64,000 bases of DNA, from the NCBI RefSeq assembly GCF_000803315.1, contig NZ_JRMH01000001.1:3100001-3164000 (forward strand), in the 5' to 3' direction. Origin of the DNA: Pectobacterium actinidiae (GTDB lineage Bacteria; Pseudomonadota; Gammaproteobacteria; Enterobacterales; Enterobacteriaceae). Both the position numbers and the translations under genes were made by a program. The notes under the pieces were generated by a model that was not told the origin of the DNA, searched no databases, and saw only the letters and a program-made list of their open reading frames with translations. Each line of letters opens with the position of its first letter. The first letter of the stretch is position 1. Of the stretch, positions 1-8,756 are shown piece after piece.

Positions 1-72
1 CATAATGCAACAATGAATGAACAAATATCGAGTTTATCACCAGACGAGAGTTAAAGATAATATCGATGTTGC

Positions 73-109
73 TTCAGGCTATTGCCTAATATTTTAGCAA
101 TGGCCTGAA
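73..109. repeat. Inverted repeat downstream of the Lrp-type gene
   Basis: Imperfect hairpin with outer arms TTCAGG and CCTGAA and inner arms TATTGC and GCAAT, in the 160 bases before the end of the minus-strand regulator gene. No T-run follows on either strand, so it is only a possible terminator. Nothing else is visible in 1-162. Confidence 0.35.
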
Positions 110-162
110 TATAAACCTCTCACCCAATTTACCCGACCTGGCCGAGCAAAATCATCAGCGAA

Positions 163-660
163 TCAACTATCGCTTGGTTGTACAGGACGCTCAAGATAGG
201 TAGACAGAACAATATACGAGCGCGTTGAACTAACGCCCGGCACGGCGTAAAGCTGGAACAGGAGCTTTTCGAGCGACTGCGCGTCTTCTGTGCGGATCTT
301 GAGGATCATAGCCGTATCGCCAGCAACAGAATGTACTTCTTCAACATCAGAATTACGCGTTATCTCCATCAGTTCGGATGAAACGCCCCAGCCACTGGTG
401 TCAACGTGCACAAATGCCAGAAGATTCTTTTTTATCGCGACAGGATCGAGCAACGCGGCCGTTTTCCGTATCACGCCGTCGCGCCGAAGCCGTTTCACCC
501 GTTCATGCGCGGCAGGAGCCGAAAGCGCAACTTTTTCCCCCAGTTCGGCATAGCTCAACGTGGCATCTTCAACCAGTTCCCTTAATAATCTTCGGTCAAT
601 GGCATCAATATCCCGTGTAGGAATGACTTTTGGCTTAATGTCATCTTTATTTATTTTCAT
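163..660 (-). CDS. Lrp/AsnC family transcriptional regulator
   Basis: A 165-residue DNA-binding regulator of the leucine-responsive/AsnC family. Residues about 18-75 form the winged helix-turn-helix: IDRRLLRELV, then AELGEKVALS as the positioning helix and HERVKRLRRDGVI as the recognition part. Residues about 85-155 look like the RAM ligand-binding and oligomerisation domain. Length is normal for the family. It is divergent from an MFS transporter gene 82 bases away. Local Lrp-type regulators often control a divergent exporter or permease, so this protein may regulate that transporter; the effector is unknown. Confidence 0.9.
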   Translation of the reverse strand: MKINKDDIKPKVIPTRDIDAIDRRLLRELVEDATLSYAELGEKVALSAPAAHERVKRLRRDGVIRKTAALLDPVAIKKNLLAFVHVDTSGWGVSSELMEITRNSDVEEVHSVAGDTAMILKIRTEDAQSLEKLLFQLYAVPGVSSTRSYIVLSTYLERPVQPSDS

Positions 661-742
661 TCTCTCATTCCTTATTTAAAACTAATACTGTTTGGTTAAT
701 AGTGTTTTCTCAGAATCATATTAAGCAAAAAGCGAAATTTCA

Positions 743-1930
743 ATGTCACAACATCAACATGCTGAATTGCATCCCCATTCACGCGCGCTTCGTGTTCCTG
801 GCGCGGCTTATGTCTTGACGTTCTGTATCGGCGTGATTGGATCCAATTCGCTACTCATGGGTCCCATCGCTCCCGAGATAGCACTATCGTTCAAGAGCAT
901 CGCCCAGTCAGTGATGCTGGCGTCGGCCGCGTTTGGTCTGGGAACCGCGCTAAGCGCCCTGTTTTTAGCGCGATACATCGATCGATTTGGCGCTGTTAGG
1001 ATGTTGAAGAACGCCATGACCCTGCTGGTCATTGCCTTACTTTCCAGCGCTATTGCTTCTTCCGTCGAATGGCTGATAGCCAGCCAGCTCGTTGCCGGTA
1101 TTGCATCCGGCGTCGCGATTCCGGCGATTTACACCACCGCTGCTGCTATCGCTCCCAAGGGATTGGAAAATAAAACCACTGGCGTTGTTCTTACCGGCTG
1201 GACATTAAGCCTTGTCGCCGGCGTTTCACTCGCGTCGATTCTGGCAGAACAGTTTCACTGGCGTGTCGTTTATCTGGGGATCGGCGCGCTTGCCGTTTTG
1301 GCTATCGTCATCCTTTCCCGTCTGAGTAATCAGGATGAAAATATCACGCGAGCCTCATCATCACCGCTTGCGGCACTGAGCGTGCCCGGCGTGAAATCGC
1401 TATTGGCTGCGTGTGGCGGGTTCATGACCGCCTTTTATGGGGCTTACGGCTATCTGGGGGACTATCTGTATAGTGAACTGCATCAACCGCTCAGTGCTAA
1501 CGGCCTGATTGCGCTTTGCTACGGTATCGGTTTTGGCTCAGCGGCTTTTCTGGATTCGATGATAAGCAAAGTAAACCCTAAAGTGGCAATGCCATCCTCA
1601 TTCCTGACAGTCGCCACGGTGTATCTCATTTTTGCCCTGTCAGGAAATAGCCTGCCAGTTATCTGCATTCTGATGCTTTTTCTTGGCACCGCTAACCACC
1701 TGTGCGTGAATTTACTGATCACTGGACTAAACACAACCGATACGTCGAAACGCGGTGCAATTATGGGGCTTAACAGCGCGGTTACCTATTTAGCCGTCTT
1801 TATCGGGAATACGCTTTTTGGTGCACTCTACCTACATTGGGGTTATACAACGGTGCTATATGCGGCGGTAGGTTTTGTGGTGATGTCCATCCTGTTCACC
1901 GTACAAATTCGAACGACCAGAAAGCGCTGA
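743..1930 (+). CDS. MFS transporter
   Basis: A 395-residue inner-membrane protein with about 12 hydrophobic segments and a major facilitator motif A (DRFGAVRML, about residues 82-90) after the second segment. It resembles bacterial drug or small-metabolite exporters in size and layout; the substrate cannot be read from the sequence. The gene starts 82 bases from the divergent Lrp-type regulator, so the two promoters share one intergenic region and the regulator is the likely controller. The 272 bases that follow hold no gene and end in a hairpin near the convergent nip gene. Confidence 0.88.
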   Translation: MSQHQHAELHPHSRALRVPGAAYVLTFCIGVIGSNSLLMGPIAPEIALSFKSIAQSVMLASAAFGLGTALSALFLARYIDRFGAVRMLKNAMTLLVIALLSSAIASSVEWLIASQLVAGIASGVAIPAIYTTAAAIAPKGLENKTTGVVLTGWTLSLVAGVSLASILAEQFHWRVVYLGIGALAVLAIVILSRLSNQDENITRASSSPLAALSVPGVKSLLAACGGFMTAFYGAYGYLGDYLYSELHQPLSANGLIALCYGIGFGSAAFLDSMISKVNPKVAMPSSFLTVATVYLIFALSGNSLPVICILMLFLGTANHLCVNLLITGLNTTDTSKRGAIMGLNSAVTYLAVFIGNTLFGALYLHWGYTTVLYAAVGFVVMSILFTVQIRTTRKR

Positions 1931-2167
1931 ATGGCATTAATACCTTTTATCTCTTATCCAGCAGGATTTTTTGTAGCGGCACACTGAATGTGTGCCCCTG
2001 ACAAGACTAGTGCAGCCCCGTCACGACTTCCCACGATACCAATATCACGTAGAGTGTGTAATTAGGTGAGCATATTTCAAGGACAGATTGCTACTGATGA
2101 TTATCAAAATCAATATAAAAATCGCTATATGTCGAAAAACGCGTAGCAGGAAAAAACCTAATAATGA

Positions 2168-2189
2168 GAGGTATAAAAAATTATACCTC
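2168..2189. terminator. Perfect hairpin between convergent MFS and nip genes
   Basis: Arms GAGGTATAA and TTATACCTC form a perfect 9-bp stem with an AAAA loop, just past the end of the minus-strand nip gene. The position between converging genes suggests a bidirectional terminator, but no long T-run follows. Confidence 0.5.
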
Positions 2190-2203
2190 CCTTACCGTCA
2201 TAA

Positions 2204-3001
2204 CTATTTCGACGCCGTTAAACTAGCAGCCGTAAATTCTGGATAACCAGCTGGCCGACCATTATTCAGGTTAGTCAGGAAATTACTGTCTTTAAGCGGA
2301 ATCGAGGCGGAACCATAGTCGAATGCATTTAATCGGTTACGCAGTTCTTCGTTACTAATACCGTCACCTGACATCGCATACCAGCTGACAATATCCGGCG
2401 TCACAAAGTTGCCGTAAGGGTTTTCCGCCTGTTCATTTGTTTTGGCAAACCGGAAAGCGTGCGTTAACGCACCGTCTTTGTGGTACACAAATTTTAGGTG
2501 ACCGCCCTGCTTATCGATATTCGCTGCGGCTTCCGTCGTCAGTTTGCCGTGTGCACTGAAGCTGCCATGCGTTACTGCGCCGTTTTTAGTCCAGATGGCA
2601 ACATGTTCCCAGTCATGTCGATGACCCGTATTCAAACCGCCCACTACCTGATCTTTTAAGAAATAGAGCGCATAGAAGCTACCACAATAGCGAGAGCCAC
2701 CGGAATCAATACAGGCGTATCGGTGCAAGGTATTTGACGAGTCGAGAAAATTCCCCCATCGGCACCCGCCTGTCAGACTTCCTGTCGGCTTCAAACCACC
2801 GTTTTGTAACCCGCCTCGGCTAAACCCGGCACTGGGCAAACAGCCGTCACTGTCGAAATCAAATACCGGCGCAATCTCAAGCGCATTAATGCCTGACGGT
2901 AGCGCTTGATCCAACTTAGAGAAATTATCCGCATGCGCAGAAAAAGCGACACACAATATAGACATCGCCATGATCGTTTTCTTTCCTGAAAGCATTTTCA
3001 C
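2204..3001 (-). CDS. nip: NLP (NPP1) family necrosis-inducing secreted toxin
   Basis: A 265-residue secreted protein of the Nep1-like/NPP1 family, which bind plant sphingolipids and damage dicot membranes. A signal peptide occupies about residues 1-24 (cleavage after SAHA). The family's hallmark heptapeptide GHRHDWE is intact at residues 126-132; its acidic and histidine residues hold the metal ion needed for toxicity. Cysteines near 54, 80, 97 and 106 could form disulfides. In Pectobacterium this protein is called Nip and is exported by the Out type II system, whose genes lie about 11 kb away here. No operon partner; a repeat-rich spacer lies upstream. Confidence 0.93.
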   Translation of the reverse strand: MKMLSGKKTIMAMSILCVAFSAHADNFSKLDQALPSGINALEIAPVFDFDSDGCLPSAGFSRGGLQNGGLKPTGSLTGGCRWGNFLDSSNTLHRYACIDSGGSRYCGSFYALYFLKDQVVGGLNTGHRHDWEHVAIWTKNGAVTHGSFSAHGKLTTEAAANIDKQGGHLKFVYHKDGALTHAFRFAKTNEQAENPYGNFVTPDIVSWYAMSGDGISNEELRNRLNAFDYGSASIPLKDSNFLTNLNNGRPAGYPEFTAASLTASK

Positions 3002-3069
3002 TCCTTTAGCAGAAAATAGCCCTTTTATGGACTCGTACCTTTACAGTTACAATGAAGATATATGCCCGT

Positions 3070-3404
3070 CATACTTCAAGTTGCATGTGCGTTGGCTGCG
3101 CTACTCGGCCCACTTGCGTGGATCTCGCCCCGTAGGGGCCGCTGCAAGCAGCGTTCAAATCTGCTCTGGCAGATTTGTCAGTCACCCGAATCACTTATCT
3201 GAGTAAGCTCATCGGGATGAAATGAGAGACATCCTGTCTCTCACCGAAGGCCAGCCATTGGCTGGTCAAATTCGTTCCCGACGAATTTGTCCTTCTCTTG
3301 CCGCGTTATTCGGCCTTATGGCCTCACCCCTTCGGGGTCAGCGCAAGCGCTGTTCAAAACGCTAGCGTTTTGTCCTGAAACTCGAATTATTTAGGGTATA
3401 ACGT
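3070..3404. repeat. Mosaic intergenic repeat made of about ten small hairpins
   Basis: A GC-rich block in AT-rich surroundings. Its ends (ATACTTCAAGTTGCATG on the left, CTCGAATTATTTAGGGTATA on the right) match, from memory, the ends of a short palindromic repeat common in Serratia, Yersinia and Pectobacterium intergenic DNA. Inside are consecutive hairpins at 3127-3139, 3141-3152, 3156-3177, 3185-3216, 3223-3243, 3251-3265, 3267-3289, 3312-3323, 3327-3337, 3339-3352 and 3355-3372, with stems of 4 to 9 bp. A 78-codon plus-strand reading frame crossing it is not a believable gene. Confidence 0.8.
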
Positions 3405-3565
3405 AATATTGACAAAAAAATTAAGGCGGGAATATTTTTAACAAGAAAGGCGTGGAAATAAAAATCATTTATTTCCAACAATGAACAAAAACATATTTAG
3501 CCTGCAAAATAATACAGGGTATTTATCTATGAAAAGCCGCTAACGTTCCTAATCCGTTCGAATAT
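3405..3565. other. AT-rich spacer, no gene seen
   Basis: The rest of the 560-base gap between the start of nip and the next gene, beyond the repeat at 3070-3404. It is AT-rich and holds no convincing reading frame. The nip promoter must lie within or beyond the hairpin repeat, at 3002-3070 or further upstream. Confidence 0.5.
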
Positions 3566-4327
3566 TTACTCACTAACTACATCATAACGCTGGCTTGCCT
3601 CATCAAAACGGTATTCCAGCAGAATATCGCCTCCACCGTGGGAATAGCAGTTCAGCATGATGCTGCGATTGTCTTCACCATTTTCAATATTCATATAAAC
3701 AGGTGTCATGAAGAAACCAAACTGACATTGTTGAAAATCAGGCTGGAGAAGCTGATCGACATTGCCGCTCTTCTTGTTAATCGCCTTGATTCCCTCAACG
3801 ACCATTCCTGCATCGCTGTTTTGATACACGCCGACGAAACTGTGAGTCGCCGTTTGCCCCCAGAAAGGAACATCGACCTGCCCTTCGACCTTGGCGGGCT
3901 GTTCGCTATCGTCAAAGGATGCCACACGCCGCAGGCTAACATCATAACGCGCCTTCCCATTTGACCACTCGCCGCGAAGTTCTTCCCCTACCTCGGTCAA
4001 TTTAAAGGGGCAGTGAGTCATATCGATGCCGGACTTAACGCCCTGAACGATATATTTATCGTAGTCCTGCGGGGTATGGATTTCGCAGATTTCAAGCGAA
4101 GTCTCGGAGAGTCGCCCATACAGAGGGATCGGCGCTCTGTATTTATCGTAAAAGTAGCTCCCAAGCAGATTTTTATCTTGCTCAATACTGTATTTCTGCA
4201 ACGAAAAATGAACCGGATAAGGCCCAATATGGCCTTCGTAATTGCTCACGACGTACCAGCCAGCTTGCGCTCCCCATGTTGCCGTCCACAGTCCACAGGC
4301 TATTAAGGTTGATATCCCTGCTTTCAT
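3566..4327 (-). CDS. Exported protein of unknown function
   Basis: A 253-residue protein I do not recognise. Residues 1-22 form a clear signal peptide ending AQA before GWYVV, so it should be periplasmic or secreted. The mature part is rich in aromatic and charged residues with alternating beta-type patterns and contains four cysteines, two of them in CEIH and MTHCPF. No catalytic motif is visible. The gene stands alone, with the repeat element downstream and a divergent-looking gap upstream. Proximity to nip is suggestive of plant association but proves nothing. Confidence 0.7.
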   Translation of the reverse strand: MKAGISTLIACGLWTATWGAQAGWYVVSNYEGHIGPYPVHFSLQKYSIEQDKNLLGSYFYDKYRAPIPLYGRLSETSLEICEIHTPQDYDKYIVQGVKSGIDMTHCPFKLTEVGEELRGEWSNGKARYDVSLRRVASFDDSEQPAKVEGQVDVPFWGQTATHSFVGVYQNSDAGMVVEGIKAINKKSGNVDQLLQPDFQQCQFGFFMTPVYMNIENGEDNRSIMLNCYSHGGGDILLEYRFDEASQRYDVVSE

Positions 4328-4451
4328 ACATTCATCCTGTCTACCCGCATATTTTAAGCCACTGATGTGTTAGCTTTTCTGCAACTCGCGTTGTATTTTT
4401 GGTGTGTCAATCATGACACCGCATCATTCAAAAACAACTTAGCGTATCAGG

Positions 4452-4718
4452 CTAATCATGGTGGCAGCAGGGGCAGATTTCTACCTCAGATACCGTCATG
4501 GCGGTTGTGCCTTCGCAATCCCATTCGACACGGACGGGCTGCGCTTCCTGCCCTGAGTGGTGCAAATACTTATCGACCGGGACTTCCGTCATACCGGTAA
4601 TCATCTCTGTAGCGATAAGCTCATCACCAACAAAAACGCGAGCAGTTGCCAGTGAGGCTTCGCGCGTTTCGCCAACTTGCCGATACAAATAATTAACCGT
4701 CAGTTTAATACTGGGCAT
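4452..4718 (-). CDS. Small conserved-looking protein ending in CPCCHHD
   Basis: An 88-residue protein from the start MPSIKLTV; the frame is open further upstream to 4805 but that extension has no protein-like character. The body is beta-rich and the last residues are CPCCHHD, a cluster of Cys and His that could bind a metal ion. No family is recognised. The product has no signal peptide or membrane segment. It is a single gene. Confidence 0.55.
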   Translation of the reverse strand: MPSIKLTVNYLYRQVGETREASLATARVFVGDELIATEMITGMTEVPVDKYLHHSGQEAQPVRVEWDCEGTTAMTVSEVEICPCCHHD

Positions 4719-5242
4719 AGCACGTCTTAACAGGGAAAAAACAAGAAAAACAGTGTATCGCGTTCCCCCGCACTTGTAGAGCATATATGAGGCAAGGGTT
4801 ATCACTACATCACGCTAATACCATGATAGTTTTATATTTTTTAAAAATGGAGAGGTTTGGTCACATAAATTCGCACGATTGGTAATCAAAAAGTTAAATC
4901 TTATGCCTTTTGGATATTAATGAAGCAGAAAAAACAGCCGATACCTTTTCTGATAGGGTGTTTTTTTAATGCAATTGCATTTTGCATAAATAGTGTTTGG
5001 CATAAATACTTTTTACATTAACTGTGTTCTCACTGAACCATTTTGTTAACGTCATAATGTTGAACAATAGGAAATTATCTCCAGCAGATTGTCCCGTCTT
5101 CCACGGAAGACAATTATCCTGCTTGTGTTGGTGACCTGAATTTTAACGATTACGATATTAACGTCTGTGGTTTTAATACACTGAAGTAACTCACTGGTAA
5201 AACCATTACCAGCATTAAATAGATATAAGAAGGAGTTATACT
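4719..5242. other. Long AT-rich regulatory gap with two leader hairpins
   Basis: No gene is seen in these 524 bases. The part near 4840-5050 is strongly AT-rich with runs of T. Two perfect hairpins lie in the presumed leader of the gene at 5243: GTCTTCC/GGAAGAC at 5096-5111 and CTGGTAA/TTACCAG at 5194-5212. The second ends about 17 bases before the ribosome-binding site. Confidence 0.6.
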
Positions 5243-5782
5243 GTGGTGATTCCAGATATTCAACTCGTGAATGCGACTACCCCGGCAACCATGCCTCCGA
5301 TTGGTGCGGCTGCTAACCCGACTGTCGTTGCAGCTATCAGCCCGGGGAATAAAACCGACACATCAACAAACTCCGACTCTCAAAATATGCCGGGTTCGAA
5401 CGAGAGCACCAAAGTTACGCTCTCTTCTCAAAAGAATCGCACTGCGGAAGAAAAAGAGACGCCTCCGCCAGAGCAGGTTAAGACACAGCAGAAAGCCGCC
5501 ACCGAATACTCGCTGGCAATGACGGGTATTCCTTTGTACAACGGCAAACTCATTTCCGTAGTGAAGTACCCGGATGGTAATTCTGAAATGTTCGATGCCT
5601 TTACCGGACAGCGCATCACACAAGAAGACCTGGCACTCATGGGCGCACTTCATAGTTCTGGTGGCGAACAGGTATTACATTTTGAAAGCAAAACGTCATA
5701 TAGCAATTTATCTGCTGCCGAAGTTTATCAGCAGATTCAGGAAATGCTGCATGGCTCAGGCGATCAAGAAGCGGTTTCTTAA
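5243..5782 (+). CDS. Unrecognised 179-residue protein, GTG start
   Basis: Starts at GTG with a strong AAGGAG ribosome-binding site 8 bases upstream. Residues about 1-85 are low complexity, rich in Thr, Ser, Asn, Pro and Ala, and probably disordered. Residues 90-175 look folded, with the core SLAMTGIPLYNGKLISVV. There is no signal peptide or membrane segment. A disordered N-terminus ahead of a small folded domain is reminiscent of type III effectors or harpin-associated proteins, but no match is recognised. The long leader with two hairpins suggests regulated expression. Confidence 0.6.
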   Translation: MVIPDIQLVNATTPATMPPIGAAANPTVVAAISPGNKTDTSTNSDSQNMPGSNESTKVTLSSQKNRTAEEKETPPPEQVKTQQKAATEYSLAMTGIPLYNGKLISVVKYPDGNSEMFDAFTGQRITQEDLALMGALHSSGGEQVLHFESKTSYSNLSAAEVYQQIQEMLHGSGDQEAVS

Positions 5783-5885
5783 TAAAAACAGATGCCAAGA
5801 CAACTATATTCATTGCCCTGGCATTAAAGAAAAATATAACGTTATCTTAATAATGTAATATGACTATTTGATGGAAACTGTCCGA

Positions 5886-6458
5886 TTAATGAGTATCAAT
5901 GAGCGCCTCTGAGAACTCAGCGAGTCTTGTCAGACCATATTCCCAGGGACCAAATCCCGCTTCTGCATTAATGTGCCCAGCCTCACCAACATCAACCAGT
6001 TCACTGTCCCACGCATGCGCCCAGTATTGGGCGCGAGTGAAACTCATCAACGGATCGTTATGACTGGCAAATGTCAGTGCCGGAACCGATAGCGGTGCCG
6101 CCTGAATGCGATCGTCAATCTCAAAACGCATCGGTTCGGCAGGTGCCACCAGCATCACACCGGCGATCCCTTCCTGACCCTGCTGCACAACGTGACAGGA
6201 AGCCAGCGCACCAAAACTGTGGCCGATCAGAACCACGGGCTGTGTACAAACGCTAAGTTCACGACGGATCGCCAGCACCCAGCGATCCAGATCGGCCTGA
6301 TACCATTCCCGCTGTTGTATACGGTGCCAGTGAGGGAAACGCCGTTCCCAATGGCTTTGCCAGTGTTCGTCATCGCTGTCCCGCAATCCTGGTACCAGCA
6401 CCATCGTTAGCTGCTGGCTCACTTCCGTTAGCCGCCGATCGATTTCTGTTGTCTGCAT
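5886..6458 (-). CDS. RBBP9/YdeN family alpha/beta serine hydrolase
   Basis: A 190-residue small alpha/beta hydrolase. The nucleophile elbow GHSFGA is near residues 83-88, the acid is probably the Asp in SHNDPL, and the catalytic His is in GEAGHINAEAGFGPW, a pattern typical of the RBBP9/YdeN group. The family are cytoplasmic serine hydrolases with poorly known substrates. It lies 60 bases downstream of dbpA on the same strand, possibly as a weakly linked gene. Confidence 0.85.
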   Translation of the reverse strand: MQTTEIDRRLTEVSQQLTMVLVPGLRDSDDEHWQSHWERRFPHWHRIQQREWYQADLDRWVLAIRRELSVCTQPVVLIGHSFGALASCHVVQQGQEGIAGVMLVAPAEPMRFEIDDRIQAAPLSVPALTFASHNDPLMSFTRAQYWAHAWDSELVDVGEAGHINAEAGFGPWEYGLTRLAEFSEALIDTH

Positions 6459-6518
6459 CCGCTCTTAACGCTCCTGTCTGTTAGCCGTGCCCCTTCTGTC
6501 TGGTATATCAGCCACCGA

Positions 6519-7901
6519 TTACTTTAACAATCTGGCCTTGCAGCTTTTTCCTTTGATTTTGCCTTTCTGGAGCTGCTGCAACGCGCGTTTGGCGCTGGCT
6601 TTACGGATAGCGACATAAGCATGCAGCGGGAACATATCAATTTTCCCCACTTCCGCCGCTGTTAATCCTGCATCGCCGGTTAACGCACCGAGGATATCGC
6701 CGGGACGAATTTTGGCTTTTCTGCCACCATCAATGCACAGCGTCATCATCTCAGGTTCGAGCGCAACCTCGCCACTGCGGCCAATCTCATCCGCCGGAGT
6801 CCATTTAATACGCATACCGAGATAATCTTCAATCAGATTAGCGCGGTTCATTTCCTGTGGTGTACACAGGCTCACCGCTAGCCCCTTCGTGCCCGCACGA
6901 CCCGTTCTGCCAATGCGATGAACGTGAACCTCAGGATCGAAAGCCAGCTCAAAATTCACGACCAGCTCCAGCTCTTTGATATCGAGACCGCGAGCCGCAA
7001 CATCGGTTGCCACCAGCACACGGCAACTGCGGTTAGCAAAACGCACCAGAACCTGATCGCGATCGCGCTGTTCCAGGTCGCCATGCAGCGCTAATACGCT
7101 AATCCCACGCATGTCCAGCGCGTCAAATACGCTTTGGCAATCACGCTTCGTGTTACAGAACACTACGCAGGACGAAGGCTGATAATTACCCAAAATGGCA
7201 ATTAACAGCGGCAAGCGCTGCTCTTTCGTCGTCTCATAGAAACGTTGTTCAATGGCCGACTCTTCTACACCGTCTGCAATCTCGAAACGTTGCGGCTGAC
7301 GTTGAACGCGTGCGCTGATCCGCTCGATCTCTTCTGGGTACGTAGCGGAAAATAGCAGAGTTTGACGATCGGGCGGCGTATAGGAAATCACATCATCAAT
7401 CGCGTCAGTAAAACCCATATCCAGCATGCGATCGGCTTCATCCAGCACCAGCACTTTCAGGCTACCTAGAGACAAAGACTGCTTGCGTAAATGATCCTGA
7501 ATACGTCCCGGTGTCCCGACAACAATATGCGGAGCATGAACCAGCGAATCGAGCTGCAGCCCCATCGGCTGACCGCCGCACAGTGTCAGAATCTTAATGT
7601 TTTGCGCAAAACGCGCCAGACGACGCAGCTCTTTGCTGACCTGATCGGCCAGTTCGCGCGTCGGGCACAGCACCAGCGCCTGCGTGGTAAAGTCGCTCAC
7701 GACAATGCGATCCAGCAACCCAATGCCAAATGCTGCCGTTTTGCCGCTACCGGTTTTCGCCTTGGCCCGCACGTCTGCGCCGCTCAGAACGGCTGGCAGC
7801 GTCGCCGCCTGGACTGGCGTCATGTCGGTATAGCCCAGTTCATTAAGATTAGATAACTGCTCTGCGGGCAGCGCGAGGGAAGAAAAAGAGGTTGTACTCA
7901 C
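6519..7901 (-). CDS. dbpA: ATP-dependent RNA helicase DbpA
   Basis: A 460-residue DEAD-box helicase. Q-motif region at residues 8-35, Walker A AKTGSGKT, DEAD in VLDEADRM, SAT in LLFSAT, and HRIGRTGRAG in the second RecA domain. The C-terminal 75 residues form the DbpA RNA-binding domain, recognisable from GDILGALTGDAGL and FPLHAYVAI, which targets hairpin 92 of 23S rRNA during 50S assembly. Length fits the family. Single gene. Confidence 0.96.
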   Translation of the reverse strand: MSTTSFSSLALPAEQLSNLNELGYTDMTPVQAATLPAVLSGADVRAKAKTGSGKTAAFGIGLLDRIVVSDFTTQALVLCPTRELADQVSKELRRLARFAQNIKILTLCGGQPMGLQLDSLVHAPHIVVGTPGRIQDHLRKQSLSLGSLKVLVLDEADRMLDMGFTDAIDDVISYTPPDRQTLLFSATYPEEIERISARVQRQPQRFEIADGVEESAIEQRFYETTKEQRLPLLIAILGNYQPSSCVVFCNTKRDCQSVFDALDMRGISVLALHGDLEQRDRDQVLVRFANRSCRVLVATDVAARGLDIKELELVVNFELAFDPEVHVHRIGRTGRAGTKGLAVSLCTPQEMNRANLIEDYLGMRIKWTPADEIGRSGEVALEPEMMTLCIDGGRKAKIRPGDILGALTGDAGLTAAEVGKIDMFPLHAYVAIRKASAKRALQQLQKGKIKGKSCKARLLK

Positions 7902-8021
7902 AGTGATTACTCTACCAAGGACGAGATAACGAAAGGTGACGCCGAGCTAAAGAGCGGCGCAGATATGCCGCAATCATAGCAGAGTTCGTCATCGTTGACC
8001 GATTTACCTCCCATTCTGCGA

Positions 8022-8756
8022 CTAAAACAGCGAGGCGAATCCTTCGCTCATCAGAAAGCCTTGTCCTTCAGGAGATAAAAGGTAGTTCGCCAGCAGCCGC
8101 GCCTCACGCCGGGCAGGCTTCATCACGGCCAGCATGTACTCGGCATCAATACGATAGGGAGCGGGTAAATGAACCACATGCAGATCCGGTTGATTGAGCA
8201 GTAACGGCAGATAGCTGGCATAGCCAATGTGCATATCGCTCTGCCCGGTCCGAATCAGGTAGCTCCCCGCCGTCATACCAGTTGGGATGGCATGGTCAAG
8301 CGCTCCGCCCACCAGTGGTTTCGCTTTGTCGCGCAGTTGATTTCCCCATCCCCGATGCAGATGTTCGATGCGATCAAAGAGTTGAAACGCATAATCCCCA
8401 CCGGGATCGCTGCCGGGCGTTGAGGTTGACAGCACAAAACGCGGGTCACGCAGCGCCATCAGCCAGGATTGCGTAGTCAGTTCCGGCACGTTACGCATCA
8501 CAATACACAGGTGGTTGCGCGTAAACACGATGGTTTCCTCCGCCAGTCCCAGCGCTTTCAAGCGTAAAGGGTGCGCGCAGTTCGCCGAGGCGAAAATATC
8601 CACCGCATCGCCGTGCATCATTTTTTCACTCAGTAGCCCCGCCGGGCCGAAAGTCGGCGTCACGTCTATCGCATAACGTTCGCTAAATGTTGCCAACAGC
8701 GGAGCGAATGCAAGGCGCAGACTGCCAGCCGCATACAGGCGAAGGGGAGTAGTCAT
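8022..8756 (-). CDS. ModA-like substrate-binding protein without signal peptide
   Basis: A 244-residue protein with the type 2 periplasmic-binding fold of the molybdate/tungstate ModA group: it opens RLYAAGSLRLAFAPLL, as in ModA, and continues with GPAGLLSEKM and GDAVDIFASA. Family members normally carry a signal peptide; this one starts directly at the fold, so it should stay in the cytoplasm. It overlaps the preceding ATPase gene by four bases (ATGA), so it is the last gene of the transporter operon. With the ModE box upstream of the operon, a role in oxyanion sensing, storage or regulation is plausible but inferred. Confidence 0.75.
   Translation of the reverse strand: MTTPLRLYAAGSLRLAFAPLLATFSERYAIDVTPTFGPAGLLSEKMMHGDAVDIFASANCAHPLRLKALGLAEETIVFTRNHLCIVMRNVPELTTQSWLMALRDPRFVLSTSTPGSDPGGDYAFQLFDRIEHLHRGWGNQLRDKAKPLVGGALDHAIPTGMTAGSYLIRTGQSDMHIGYASYLPLLLNQPDLHVVHLPAPYRIDAEYMLAVMKPARREARLLANYLLSPEGQGFLMSEGFASLF

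Noticed and set aside
2970..3206. 78-codon plus-strand frame across the nip start and repeat
   Set aside because: It runs antisense over the nip start and through the hairpin repeat; no coding character or ribosome-binding site.
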